From contig NZ_CP032084.1 of assembly GCF_003600685.1 (NCBI RefSeq), positions 2,914,001 to 2,978,000 of the forward strand: a DNA stretch of 64,000 nt. Reading direction: 5' to 3'. Origin of the DNA: Achromobacter sp. B7 (GTDB lineage: Bacteria > Pseudomonadota > Gammaproteobacteria > Burkholderiales > Burkholderiaceae_B). Positions 53,127 to 61,468 of this stretch are shown here, in pieces. The translations under genes were made by a program, and so were the position numbers. Position 1 is the stretch's first letter. Every line of letters starts with the position of its first letter. The notes beneath the pieces are model-generated. The model made no database searches and was not told where the DNA came from. It saw only the letters and a program-made list of their open reading frames with translations.

Positions 53127-54272
53127 GTGAATCCACGTCCAACGGTTGATCTAGCCCGCATTCTGCTTCTGATTGTCATTCTTTCCGCCCTGATGATCGG
53201 CAGCCTCTATGTGCTTAGCCCGTTCCTGCCGGGGCTGATCTGGGCGACCACCATCGTGGTGGCGACGTGGCCGGTGCTGCGGGCGGTGCAAGCGCGCTGC
53301 GGCGGACGCCGCTGGGCGGCCACAATCGTCATGCTGCTGATTTTGCTGTTCGTCATCGTGCTGCCGCTGTATCAGGCGATTGCGACGCTGGCAGAGCATA
53401 GCGGCGCGATCATGGCGGCCGTCAAGAGCCTGCCCGACTACACCTTGCTGGCGCCGCCCAGCTGGATCAGCAGTGTGCCGGTGGCCGGCCCCAAGCTGGC
53501 GCAGGAATGGCAGACCTTGTCCGATGCCGGCGCGGGCGGCCTGCTGGCGCGGCTCGAACCCTATCTGACCATGGCGGCGCGCTGGCTATTGAGCCATGCG
53601 GCCATCGTCGGCGTGTTCGTCATGCACATGCTGGTCACCATCGTCATCGCCGGCATTCTTTATAGCCAGGGCGACGCGGCGGCCGAATTCGTCAAGCGAT
53701 TCTCGAACCGCCTGGCGGGCGAACGCGGCGTTGCGGCGGTACGGCTGGCCGGCGCCGCCGTGCGTGCCGTGGCGCTGGGTATCGTGGTGACGGCCGTGGT
53801 GCAATCCGTGCTGGGCGGGGTAGGGCTGTGGATTGCCGGGGTGCCGGCCGCCGGCATCCTGACCGCGCTGATGGTGATGCTGTGCCTGGCGCAACTGGGC
53901 CCGTTCCTGCCCATGTTGGGCGGGGTGATCTGGCTGTTCCAAAATGACATGAAGCTGGCCGCCACGTTGCTGCTGATCTGGGCGCTGCTGGTAGCCATGT
54001 TGGACAACCTGCTGCGGCCCATACTGATCAAGCGCGGCGTGAACCTGTCTTTGCTGCTGATCTTGTCGGGCGTGCTGGGCGGCATGGTCGCGTTTGGCAT
54101 CGTTGGCCTGTTCATCGGTCCGGTGATCCTGGCGGTGACCTCGACCTTGCTCAATGCCTGGATCGACGAAGTCCCGCCGCCCGCCACGCCCATCGACATT
54201 CCCGCTGCGACGGCTGCCGCTGCGCCCGGCGACGTGCTGGCTCGTGCGGGGTCGGCCGGCGAAAAGGCGTAA
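53127..54272 (+). CDS. AI-2E family transporter (YdiK type)
   Basis: 381 residues, about eight membrane helices with the family features FLPGLIWATTIVVATWP, VQSVLGGVGLWIAGVP and DNLLRPILIKRG. The UPF0118 family includes exporters of AI-2 and Na+/H+ antiporters; most members, including YdiK, are uncharacterised. GTG start at 53127 with GGGAG upstream. Confidence 0.88.
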   Translation: MNPRPTVDLARILLLIVILSALMIGSLYVLSPFLPGLIWATTIVVATWPVLRAVQARCGGRRWAATIVMLLILLFVIVLPLYQAIATLAEHSGAIMAAVKSLPDYTLLAPPSWISSVPVAGPKLAQEWQTLSDAGAGGLLARLEPYLTMAARWLLSHAAIVGVFVMHMLVTIVIAGILYSQGDAAAEFVKRFSNRLAGERGVAAVRLAGAAVRAVALGIVVTAVVQSVLGGVGLWIAGVPAAGILTALMVMLCLAQLGPFLPMLGGVIWLFQNDMKLAATLLLIWALLVAMLDNLLRPILIKRGVNLSLLLILSGVLGGMVAFGIVGLFIGPVILAVTSTLLNAWIDEVPPPATPIDIPAATAAAAPGDVLARAGSAGEKA

Positions 54273-54418
54273 CATCTGCCTGACACGGCGGGCGCTCAGC
54301 CCGCTTTTTTGCAACGCCCCGCGCAATACCCCATGACGATGCACCCGCTTTTGTCCTACACAAGCAGTTTTCACCTTCTTCAAACCCCGGCTACGTCCGC
54401 CGCCCGGGGGCCGCAACA

Positions 54419-55144
54419 ATGACCGAAAGCGTACGCCTGGCCAAGCGACTGGCCGCGGATCTGTCTTGCTCGCGCGGCGACGCCGAACGGTATATCGAAG
54501 GCGGATGGGTGGCCGTGGATGGCAAGACCGTTGAAGAACCCGGCGCGCGCGTGGCCCCCGGCCAGACCGTTGCGCTGTTGCCCGGCGCCAAGCTGGAAGA
54601 CATCAAGCCCGTGACGGTGCTGGTGCACAAACCGGCCGGCACCTATGCCGACAACGAGCCCGGGTCCGCGCTGGACATGATCATTCCCAAGAACCTGATG
54701 CCCGGCGACCGCTCGGGCCGGCGCTATCTGAAACGCATGTTCAACGGCCTGAAACTCGTCACGCCGCTGGAGCGCGCGGCCAGCGGTCTGGTCGTTTACA
54801 CGCAGGAATACGCGGTGTCGCGCAAGCTGATGGAAGAGGGCAAGCTGGTCGAGCAGGAATACGTGGCGCAAGTCACGGGCAAACTCAGCGACAGCGACCT
54901 GGCCCGCCTGCAACGCGGCATGGCTTTTGAAGGCCGCGCCGCCACGCCCATGAAGGTCAGCTGGCAGAACGAAACCCATCTGCGCTTTGCACTGAAGACG
55001 CCGCCGCTGGGCTTTATCGAATATGTGTGCGATACCGCCGGCTTGCAGTTGCAGCAGCTACGCCGCATCCGCATCGGCCGCCTGCCGCTGGCGGGCATGG
55101 CGGCCGGCCAGTGGCGTTATCGGCTGGACTACGAGCGGTTTTAA
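54419..55144 (+). CDS. RsuA/RluF-family pseudouridine synthase homologue with altered catalytic motif
   Basis: 241 residues: S4 RNA-binding domain (1-60, RLAKRLAADLSCSRGDAERYI) and an RsuA-type synthase domain. The motif that normally contains the catalytic Asp (GRLDxxSxGL) reads VTPLERAASGLVVYT, with Glu at the Asp position. The rest of the fold, including KLMEEGKLVEQEYVAQVTG and LQQLRRIRIGRLPL, is kept. It may be inactive or an RNA-binding protein only. Confidence 0.82.
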   Translation: MTESVRLAKRLAADLSCSRGDAERYIEGGWVAVDGKTVEEPGARVAPGQTVALLPGAKLEDIKPVTVLVHKPAGTYADNEPGSALDMIIPKNLMPGDRSGRRYLKRMFNGLKLVTPLERAASGLVVYTQEYAVSRKLMEEGKLVEQEYVAQVTGKLSDSDLARLQRGMAFEGRAATPMKVSWQNETHLRFALKTPPLGFIEYVCDTAGLQLQQLRRIRIGRLPLAGMAAGQWRYRLDYERF

Positions 55145-55246
55145 GCCGCAGCAAGCACCACTGAACACACCGAACGCACTGAACGCACTGAATGCACAGC
55201 AAGCACAGCAAGCCACTGCCAGCCTCAGCACAAGCGAACCGCAACC

Positions 55247-56392
55247 ATGACCCTGCCTGGCATGCCCCCGTTCCCTGCCGATTCCCGACGCCGCGGATTT
55301 TTGAAACAGGGCGGGGCCCTGTGCCTGTCGGCGTTGGCGTTGGCGCTGGCCGGTTGCGCCGGCCGCGCGCCCAGCGGCCGCCACACGCCGACCAATCCGG
55401 CCTCGCAGCGGCCCACGCCGCCACCGCCCCCGAATGGCAAGGGCGCGACGCCGGTGCCCGCGTTGCGGCCCGGCGCGCGGGTGGCGATTGTGGCGCCGGC
55501 CTCGGCCGCCACCAATGCCAGTGACGATGCGGCCGAATGGCTGGAAGCCCGGGGTTTTGTCGCCCAGGTCATGCCCGCCAGCCGCACCCGCCTGGACCCT
55601 CCCTACGAATATCTGGCCGGCAGCGATGCCGACCGTCTGGCCGACCTGCACGCGGCCTTTGCCGATCCCGGCGTGGGCGCCGTTTGGTGCCTGCAAGGCG
55701 GCTTTGGCTCGTGGCGCCTGCTGAATCATCTGGATTACGGGCTGCTGCGTCGGCATGCCAAGCCCTTCATTGGCTATAGCGACATCACCGCGCTGCACCT
55801 GGCCATCCAGCGCCATGCCGGCTTTGTGACGTTTCACGGGCCGATGCTGGCGCAGGATCTTTTGGCCGGCAAACGCGAGCCCACGGAATCCAATTTGTGG
55901 GCGATGGTCAGCGGGCAGATGGGACCAGGCTCGTGGATCGCGCCCCCGCAAGACGCGCTGCCTACCGAGCTGGTGCCGGGCGTGGCAAGCGGCAGGCTGG
56001 TGGGCGGCAACCTGGCGCTGATCGCCGCGCTTACCGGCACCCGCAACGACATCGACACGCGCGACGCCATCCTGTTCATCGAAGACGTCAACGAAGCCAT
56101 TCCGCGCGTGGACCGCCTGCTGGCGCAATTGGCGGCAGCGGGCAAGTTTGATGGCGTGAAGGGCTTGCTGGTCGGCAATTTCACGCGGCTCGGCGTGCGC
56201 ATGGACGACGATCAAGCGCAAGGCCTGCTGTACCCGCTGATCCTTGAGCAGTTTCGGGCGCGCAACATACCGATCCTGGGCGCATGGCCCAGCGGCCATG
56301 GCGACCCCAATCTGACCCTTCCCCTAGGTGCACAGGTGACGTTGGACACGGCGCGGGGGGCATTGCGGCTGGACCAGGCGGTGGTGGTGTAA
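55247..56392 (+). CDS. LD-carboxypeptidase, Tat-exported lipoprotein (peptidase S66)
   Basis: 381 residues. The N-terminus combines twin arginine (SRRRGFLKQGG) with a lipobox LAGC, so it is a Tat lipoprotein. A Pro-rich linker leads to the S66 domain with the nucleophile Ser in GYSDITALH, Glu in FIEDVNEA and His in SGHGDPN. Trims murein tetrapeptides to tripeptides in recycling; cytoplasmic LdcA lacks the signal, so this is an envelope form. Confidence 0.88.
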   Translation: MTLPGMPPFPADSRRRGFLKQGGALCLSALALALAGCAGRAPSGRHTPTNPASQRPTPPPPPNGKGATPVPALRPGARVAIVAPASAATNASDDAAEWLEARGFVAQVMPASRTRLDPPYEYLAGSDADRLADLHAAFADPGVGAVWCLQGGFGSWRLLNHLDYGLLRRHAKPFIGYSDITALHLAIQRHAGFVTFHGPMLAQDLLAGKREPTESNLWAMVSGQMGPGSWIAPPQDALPTELVPGVASGRLVGGNLALIAALTGTRNDIDTRDAILFIEDVNEAIPRVDRLLAQLAAAGKFDGVKGLLVGNFTRLGVRMDDDQAQGLLYPLILEQFRARNIPILGAWPSGHGDPNLTLPLGAQVTLDTARGALRLDQAVVV

Positions 56393-56448
56393 GGGCTGGG
56401 TTTCGGCCTCACGAATTGCATCGTTAACAGCGCAGAAGTCTACTTTTT

Positions 56449-56492
56449 GCGCTATTAATGATTCATAAACGCCGATTGAATGCGTTATTAAT
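56449..56492. promoter_or_regulatory. Candidate HipB operators
   Basis: GCGCTATTAAT at 56449-56459 and GCGTTATTAAT at 56482-56492, direct copies 33 bases apart with ATTAAT palindromes, in the promoter region 40-80 bases before the hipB-like start. Confidence 0.5.
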
Positions 56493-56528
56493 CGTGCATT
56501 TCCGCGCGCGCGGTTCTATTATTGCGTC

Positions 56529-56873
56529 ATGAAAAAGAAGCTAGCCCCCAGTTTTGACGCCGCCGAGGCGCTGGCACGCCTGGGCGCCAATATCCGAACC
56601 GCCCGCCTGCGCCGAGCGGAGTCCGAAAGCGCGTTGGCCGATCGGCTTGGCGTGTCGCGCGCCACCGTCGCGCGGCTGGAACGCGGCGATGGCGGCGTGT
56701 CGCTGGCCCTGGCCATTGAAGCGCTGCTGCAATACGGCTACAGCGAGCAGGTATTTGCGTTGGGCGACCCCGAGCAGGATGGCGTGGGCAAGCGCCTGGA
56801 CGCGCTGCGGCGGCCAAGCCGGGGCAGCGGCGGTGCGCTGCACGCGCATCGCGCCGATCCGTCCAAGCTTTAG
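56529..56873 (+). CDS. HipB-like XRE-family antitoxin/regulator
   Basis: 114 residues: XRE HTH at about 18-75 (SALADRLGVSRATVARLERGDGG) and a basic disordered tail. Twelve bases separate it from the hipA-like gene, so they are one operon. It should repress the operon through the ATTAAT-containing repeats upstream and hold the kinase. Antitoxin activity is by family and position. Confidence 0.85.
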   Translation: MKKKLAPSFDAAEALARLGANIRTARLRRAESESALADRLGVSRATVARLERGDGGVSLALAIEALLQYGYSEQVFALGDPEQDGVGKRLDALRRPSRGSGGALHAHRADPSKL

Positions 56874-56885
56874 GACGCACCCGGG

Positions 56886-58193
56886 ATGGCACGCGCCCGC
56901 AAACTCAAATCGGTAGAAAGCGAGCTCTTTGTCTACGTCGACATACGCGGCGAAGCGGTGCTGGCTGGCGTACTGACGCTGGACGACTCATCAGAATCGC
57001 TTTTCTTTGCCGAATTCACCTATGTGCAGTCGTATGTGAACGACGCCCGCGCCTTCGCGCTGGACCCCTTGAACCTGCCGCTGATCGACGCCAAGACCAC
57101 GTTTCGCACCGAAAGCCGCTATGAAACGCTGGGCGCCATTTTCGACGCCGCGCCCGACGCCTGGGGCCGCAATGTGATGCGGGTGGACAAGGCCGGCGCC
57201 CGGGTCACGGAAGACGAAGTGCTGCTGCGCGGCCGGGGCATGGGCGTCGGGGCGTTGTTCTTCAGCGCGCGCCTGTTGACGCCCAACATGCGCAAAACCT
57301 ACCGCCTGCCCGAAGTCAGCCAATTGGAATCCCTGGCCGATCTGCTGACCGACATCGACCAGGGCGTCAAGCCCAAGGGCCTGTACCGCGACATCCTGGG
57401 CAGTTCGTGGGATATCGGCGGGGCACGGCCCAAGACCATCGTGCGCGACGAAGCCGGCGAAATGTGGATCGCGAAGTTTCCGCGCCGGGGCGATTCCTAT
57501 GACCGCCAGCGTATCGAATTCGCCAACCTTCAAATGGCTCGCGCCATCGGCCTGACCGTGCCGGACATCCGGCTGACCGAAACGCATCTGGGCGCCGTGC
57601 TGCTGACGCACCGCTTTGACCGCGAGCTGCTGCCGCCGGCGCCTGGCGCCGCGCCGGTCGTGGCCCGCCGCCATTTTCTTAGCGGCGCATCGTTGATCAG
57701 CCCGCCCGTGCGCATCGGCAAACGCGATCTGGATGGCCCGGAGGGCAGGGCAACGTATTCCTATGCGCGGCTGGCGGACGTGACGCGCCGCATTTCGTCC
57801 AACCCCGTGCAGGACCTGAAAGAGCTATACGCCCGCATGGTGCTGAACGTGGCCGTGCACAACACCGACGACCACCTGAAAAACATGGGTTTCCTGAAGG
57901 ACAAGAACGCGCACACCTATCGGCTATCGCCGCTTTTTGACGTGGTGACGCAGGAAGGCTCGGCGCGCCACTACCTGCATATCGGCGAGCACGGGCGCGA
58001 CAGCACGTTTGACAACTGCCTGACGCAGTACCGCCGCTTTGGCCTGCGGTCCGAGGCCGCCGCGCAGTCCATCGTGGACGCGGTGCGCAGCGTAGTGGCC
58101 GAGCGCCACCGGTATTACGAGGCTGCCGGCATGGCGCCGACGGAGATCGCGCTGGTCGAATCCACCTTGGCGGCGTGGCGCGCCGGGCGGTAA
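56886..58193 (+). CDS. HipA-like serine/threonine kinase
   Basis: 435 residues with the HipA fold: HipA_N segment (about 80-130, APDAWGRNVM), the flexible Gly-rich loop SSWDIGGARPKT, ATP-binding Lys in MWIAKFP, the catalytic segment VHNTDDHLKNMGF with Asp and Asn, and LSPLFDVVTQ in place of the DFG-like site. All kinase residues appear present. HipA toxins phosphorylate GltX or other targets and cause growth arrest. Confidence 0.88.
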   Translation: MARARKLKSVESELFVYVDIRGEAVLAGVLTLDDSSESLFFAEFTYVQSYVNDARAFALDPLNLPLIDAKTTFRTESRYETLGAIFDAAPDAWGRNVMRVDKAGARVTEDEVLLRGRGMGVGALFFSARLLTPNMRKTYRLPEVSQLESLADLLTDIDQGVKPKGLYRDILGSSWDIGGARPKTIVRDEAGEMWIAKFPRRGDSYDRQRIEFANLQMARAIGLTVPDIRLTETHLGAVLLTHRFDRELLPPAPGAAPVVARRHFLSGASLISPPVRIGKRDLDGPEGRATYSYARLADVTRRISSNPVQDLKELYARMVLNVAVHNTDDHLKNMGFLKDKNAHTYRLSPLFDVVTQEGSARHYLHIGEHGRDSTFDNCLTQYRRFGLRSEAAAQSIVDAVRSVVAERHRYYEAAGMAPTEIALVESTLAAWRAGR

Positions 58194-58196
58194 GTG

Positions 58197-58661
58197 TCAG
58201 CCCGCCGTTGGCCCATGCCAATCCACCTGGCGCCCATCCTTGAGCATGCCCTCGTGAAAATCCCGGCTTAGCGCCGCCAGCGTGACGCCGCCAAAACGCG
58301 CCATCAGCAAGGCTTCGGCTTCTTCAAATGCGCCGTCCAGTGCCTTGTTCACGGCGGCTTCCACCAGGCAGCCCGGCGATTCGCTGCGGTTGCCCATGGC
58401 GAAAATCTCCGGCGCGCCCAACGCTTCATAGATGTCACGCAGGGTCACGGCGTTGAAGTCGCATGACAGCGTCCAGCCGCCGCCGTGGCCTTTTTCAGAG
58501 CTGACCAACCGCTGGTCGCGCAGCCCCGCCATGATGCGGCGGATAACGACCGGGTTGGTCTGCATCACCCGGCCCAGGTCTTCGGACGTCATCGGGCCGG
58601 GCGCCTCGGCCATATGAAGCAGGACGTGAAGCACGCCGGAAAGTTTGCTGTCTCTTCTCAT
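58197..58661 (-). CDS. Rrf2-family transcriptional regulator
   Basis: 154 residues, winged helix of the Rrf2 family ([24 protein letters not shown] and [12 protein letters not shown]). Only two Cys are present and not in the three-Cys cluster pattern of IscR/NsrR, so it belongs to the non-iron-sulfur YwnA/Rrf2-like group that senses by redox or ligand. A perfect inverted repeat overlaps its start codon. Convergent with the hipA-like gene, 3 bases apart. Confidence 0.88.
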   Translation of the reverse strand: MRRDSKLSGVLHVLLHMAEAPGPMTSEDLGRVMQTNPVVIRRIMAGLRDQRLVSSEKGHGGGWTLSCDFNAVTLRDIYEALGAPEIFAMGNRSESPGCLVEAAVNKALDGAFEEAEALLMARFGGVTLAALSRDFHEGMLKDGRQVDWHGPTAG

Positions 58662-58685
58662 GCAACGGATGCTATTGCATGAGAA
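58655..58685. promoter_or_regulatory. Operator of the Rrf2 regulator
   Basis: TTCTCATGCAA and TTGCATGAGAA, perfect 11-base arms around 9 bases. The left arm contains the ATG of the rrf2 gene (58659-58661), so binding would block transcription or translation start: a likely autorepression site. Confidence 0.75.
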
Positions 58686-58711
58686 GCCGCGGGGTCAAAC
58701 CCGCGCCGCCA

Positions 58712-59617
58712 TCATGCCCGCCTGGCCGTCCATGCGCCCTTGCCGTCAGCGGTCCCGCTCATCGTTTTGCCGTTGACCTGGCCGCTGTAGCGCACCCCCT
58801 TGACGGTGAACGAGATGGCGTTGCCATCCATCCGCGCGTCCGAAATGTCGTTTGAACCCAGCTTGCCGGACAGCATTTGGTAGCGCTGGGTCAGGCGCAG
58901 CGTCTGCCCGTCGACCTCCCATTTACCCTCCACCTTGGCCGGCACGATCCACAGCAGCGCCGTGCAGTAGGTCGAGCATTCTTTGGTGACCGTCTCGGAC
59001 GCGTCCGGCTCCCAGTCGCCCATGCGGAACGTGTTGGACACCACCCGCGTGCCGGGCTTTAACTGCAACAGCGTCGGGCGCAGCTTTTCATTGATGGTGG
59101 ACAGCAGGAACATGGTGATGACATCGGCTTTGGACAGGTCCGTCTGGAACAGGTCGGCCGCGACAAACGTGGCCCGGTCGGCCACGCCGGCGCGTTGCGC
59201 ATTGCGGCGCGACAGTTCCACCAGGTCGGGGTTGTACTCAATACCTTGCGCGGTCAGCCCGCGCTGCGCGGCCGTGATGACGGTGCGGCCATCGCCCGAA
59301 CCCAGATCCATCAAGCGGTCCTGCGGCGTCACCTTGGCCATGTCCAGCATCTTGTCCACCAGCGACTGCGGCGTGGGCACCCAGATGACGTCCTTGCCGT
59401 CCTGGCCCACGTCCGGCACATAGTCATCCTTGGACGCGCCTTGCGGCGCGTTCTGGCCTGCGGGCTTGGCAGCGGGCTGCGCCAGTGCCGACGCCGCGAA
59501 GGCGATGGACAGCGCCATGGCGGTGGCGGTGGCAATCAGGCGCAATCGTGACCGGGCCTGGGCATCGGCGGGGGGCGAGCGGCGAACGGAAACGGCTGAG
59601 CGGGGTGAGGCTTGCAT
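58712..59617 (-). CDS. Exported class I SAM-dependent methyltransferase-like protein
   Basis: 301 residues: an N-terminal signal sequence (about 25-47, LRLIATATAMALSIAFAASALA) and then a methyltransferase core with DLGSGDGRTVITAAQRG (motif I) and GIEYNPDLVELSRRNA, followed by a C-terminal beta region (from about 195) of unknown role. AGGAG precedes ATG 59617. A SAM-binding domain behind a signal peptide is unusual since SAM is not expected in the periplasm; it may have lost activity or stay membrane-anchored inside. Related proteins exist in Burkholderiales without assigned function. Confidence 0.75.
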   Translation of the reverse strand: MQASPRSAVSVRRSPPADAQARSRLRLIATATAMALSIAFAASALAQPAAKPAGQNAPQGASKDDYVPDVGQDGKDVIWVPTPQSLVDKMLDMAKVTPQDRLMDLGSGDGRTVITAAQRGLTAQGIEYNPDLVELSRRNAQRAGVADRATFVAADLFQTDLSKADVITMFLLSTINEKLRPTLLQLKPGTRVVSNTFRMGDWEPDASETVTKECSTYCTALLWIVPAKVEGKWEVDGQTLRLTQRYQMLSGKLGSNDISDARMDGNAISFTVKGVRYSGQVNGKTMSGTADGKGAWTARRA

Positions 59618-59672
59618 GATGGCTCCTTGTGGATCGGATGGCGAAAGGTCAGCGGTCAGAGGGCGTAAGTCA

Positions 59673-61022
59673 TCAACCCGGCAAGCGGGCCGGCTTGAGC
59701 AGATGCAGCAACGGCACACCTGCCGCCAGCACCGCCAGGCCGATCAGCGCGCCTGCGCCGGCGTACACGGCGCTGGACACCACCAGGCCGGCGCAGGTCA
59801 GGCCCAGCAGCAAAGGGGGAAGGGGGTATAGCGGCACGCGGAACGGCCGGGCGCGCTGCGGGTCGCGCTGGCGCAACCGCCACACGGACGCAGCCACCAG
59901 CAGCATGAACAGCCAGAACACGGGCGCCGTATAAGCCACCAACGTCTGCACGCTGTTCTGGCTGAACGCGCCCAAGCCCACCAGCGCCAGCGTGATCGCG
60001 CCCTGTACCAGCAGCGCGGCCACCGGCGTTTCATTGCGCGCGCTCCAGCCGGATAGCGCGTGCAGCTTGGGCACGTCGCGACCCAGCGCGTAATACACCC
60101 GTGCCCCGGTAATGATGGTGCCGTTGATGGTGCTCAAGGCCGTGGCGCAGATCGTCAGGCTGAGCAGCGCGGCGGCGTAGGGGCCGGCGGCCAGTTGCAT
60201 GACGTCGGCGGCCAGCGCGGGGGTATCGCGCAAGCCCTGCAAGCCGAAGATCTCCAGCAATGCCAGGTTTGTCAGCACATAGGCGCCCGTCACCACCGCG
60301 GTGCCGATCAGCAGTACCCGGCTCATGTTGCGTCCCGGATCGCGCAGTTCGCCGCTGAGATAAGCGGCTTCGTTCCAGCCGCCGTAGGTCAGCAACACAA
60401 ACACCATGCCCATGCCCATCAGCCCGGCCGGGTTGCCCACCAACGCCGTTGGGGCGGCCAAGGGCGCCGTGTCGCCGCCCGATGCCGACAGGCTGGCCAC
60501 CAGCACCGCGCTTAGCGCCAGCAGCGTCAACACCGTAAATACCCATTGCAGCCGTTTGGAATAGCGGGTGCCCACCACGTTCAGCGCGGTCAGCGCCACC
60601 ACGGACATTGCCGCGTGCAAGGCGGGCCCGTGCGCGCCTAGCGGCATCAGGCGTTGGGCGTAGTCGCCATAGATGTAGGCCACGACCGCGATGGCGCCGG
60701 TCTGGATCACCGTGCACCGCGCCCAGGCGAACATCAGCCCCACGCGCGCGCCCCAGGCCCGAGTCAGGTACAGGTATTCGCCGCCCGCGCCGGGGTAGGC
60801 GGACCCCAGTTCCGCATAGCACAGCGCGCCCACCAGCATCACCAGCCCGCCCGCGCACCACAGCGCGATATACATCGCTTCAGAGGTGGCGTGCTGGGCC
60901 ACCAGGGGCGGAAAGCCGAAGATGCCGATGCCCACGACCACGCCAATCAGCACGACGGTGGCGTCCATGACGGACAAGCCGGCGGGCGTGACGCCGTCGA
61001 TGGTCTTGGCGGAGCCGGTCAT
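59673..61022 (-). CDS. APC-family amino acid permease
   Basis: 449 residues, 12 membrane helices. Helix 1 carries VVGIGIFGFPPLVAQ (the unwound substrate site), with YPGAGGEYLYLTRAWG and GGWNEAAYLSGELRDPGRN as in YhdG/YfnA-type permeases. Transports amino acids or amines; specificity unknown. GGGAGG precedes ATG 61022. Confidence 0.9.
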   Translation of the reverse strand: MTGSAKTIDGVTPAGLSVMDATVVLIGVVVGIGIFGFPPLVAQHATSEAMYIALWCAGGLVMLVGALCYAELGSAYPGAGGEYLYLTRAWGARVGLMFAWARCTVIQTGAIAVVAYIYGDYAQRLMPLGAHGPALHAAMSVVALTALNVVGTRYSKRLQWVFTVLTLLALSAVLVASLSASGGDTAPLAAPTALVGNPAGLMGMGMVFVLLTYGGWNEAAYLSGELRDPGRNMSRVLLIGTAVVTGAYVLTNLALLEIFGLQGLRDTPALAADVMQLAAGPYAAALLSLTICATALSTINGTIITGARVYYALGRDVPKLHALSGWSARNETPVAALLVQGAITLALVGLGAFSQNSVQTLVAYTAPVFWLFMLLVAASVWRLRQRDPQRARPFRVPLYPLPPLLLGLTCAGLVVSSAVYAGAGALIGLAVLAAGVPLLHLLKPARLPG

Positions 61023-61340
61023 TGCCTGACCTCCCACGCGTCGCTGAATGTGGGCGGACGCGGCGTCACAACACGCGGGCAGGGCAGGGTCATGGAAACC
61101 TCTAGGAAAAGGGGCGGAAGCGGGCTCGTTGAACCCGCCTGACAATTGCCTGAACAAGAACAAATTGCGACTGGACGGTGGCAGAAAAAGTTTCTGCGGG
61201 TTTTCCCTTGCGGAGGGGGCTGGGGCGGCGACAGCTGCATTCCGGTGCGTAGAAATCACCTGACAATCCAGGCATAACCCTTTGATTCAACGTTAATAAA
61301 TGATGTTGTTGAAGTGAAATAGTTAAAGTAATTTCTAGGG

Positions 61341-61374
61341 CTGTACATGGCTTGTACCTAGCCTGTACATGGCT
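61341..61374. repeat. Direct repeats CTGTACATGGCT upstream of the ku promoter
   Basis: CTGTACATGGCT at 61341-61352 and again at 61363-61374, 22 bases apart (about two helical turns), with a degraded copy CTTGTACCTAG between. They lie about 75-110 bases before the predicted ku transcription start, the usual place for a sigma-54 activator site. Confidence 0.6.
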
Positions 61375-61423
61375 GCGTGGCCCGACAATCGTTCTGCTTT
61401 TTCTTTTGTTTACGCGCGGGTGC

Positions 61424-61438
61424 AGGCACGCCACTTGC
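61424..61438 (+). promoter_or_regulatory. Sigma-54 promoter of ku-ligD
   Basis: AGGCACG-CCAC-TTGC then T. All core positions match. Transcription start near 61450, about 19 bases before the ATG with AGAGGAG in the leader. Confidence 0.75.
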
Positions 61439-61468
61439 TGAGATGGGCGTAAAAAAGAGGAGCTGATC

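Larger units (their letters stand above)
61023..61468. other. Intergenic region upstream of ku
   Basis: 446 bases between the divergent APC permease and ku genes. The part near 61260-61340 is AT-rich. Contains TGTACATGG direct repeats and the ku sigma-54 promoter. No gene recognised. Confidence 0.5.

Noticed and set aside
55149..55220. Short repeats (GAACGCACT, GCACAGCAA) before the LD-carboxypeptidase gene
   Set aside because: Too short and irregular to support a function; probably slippage.
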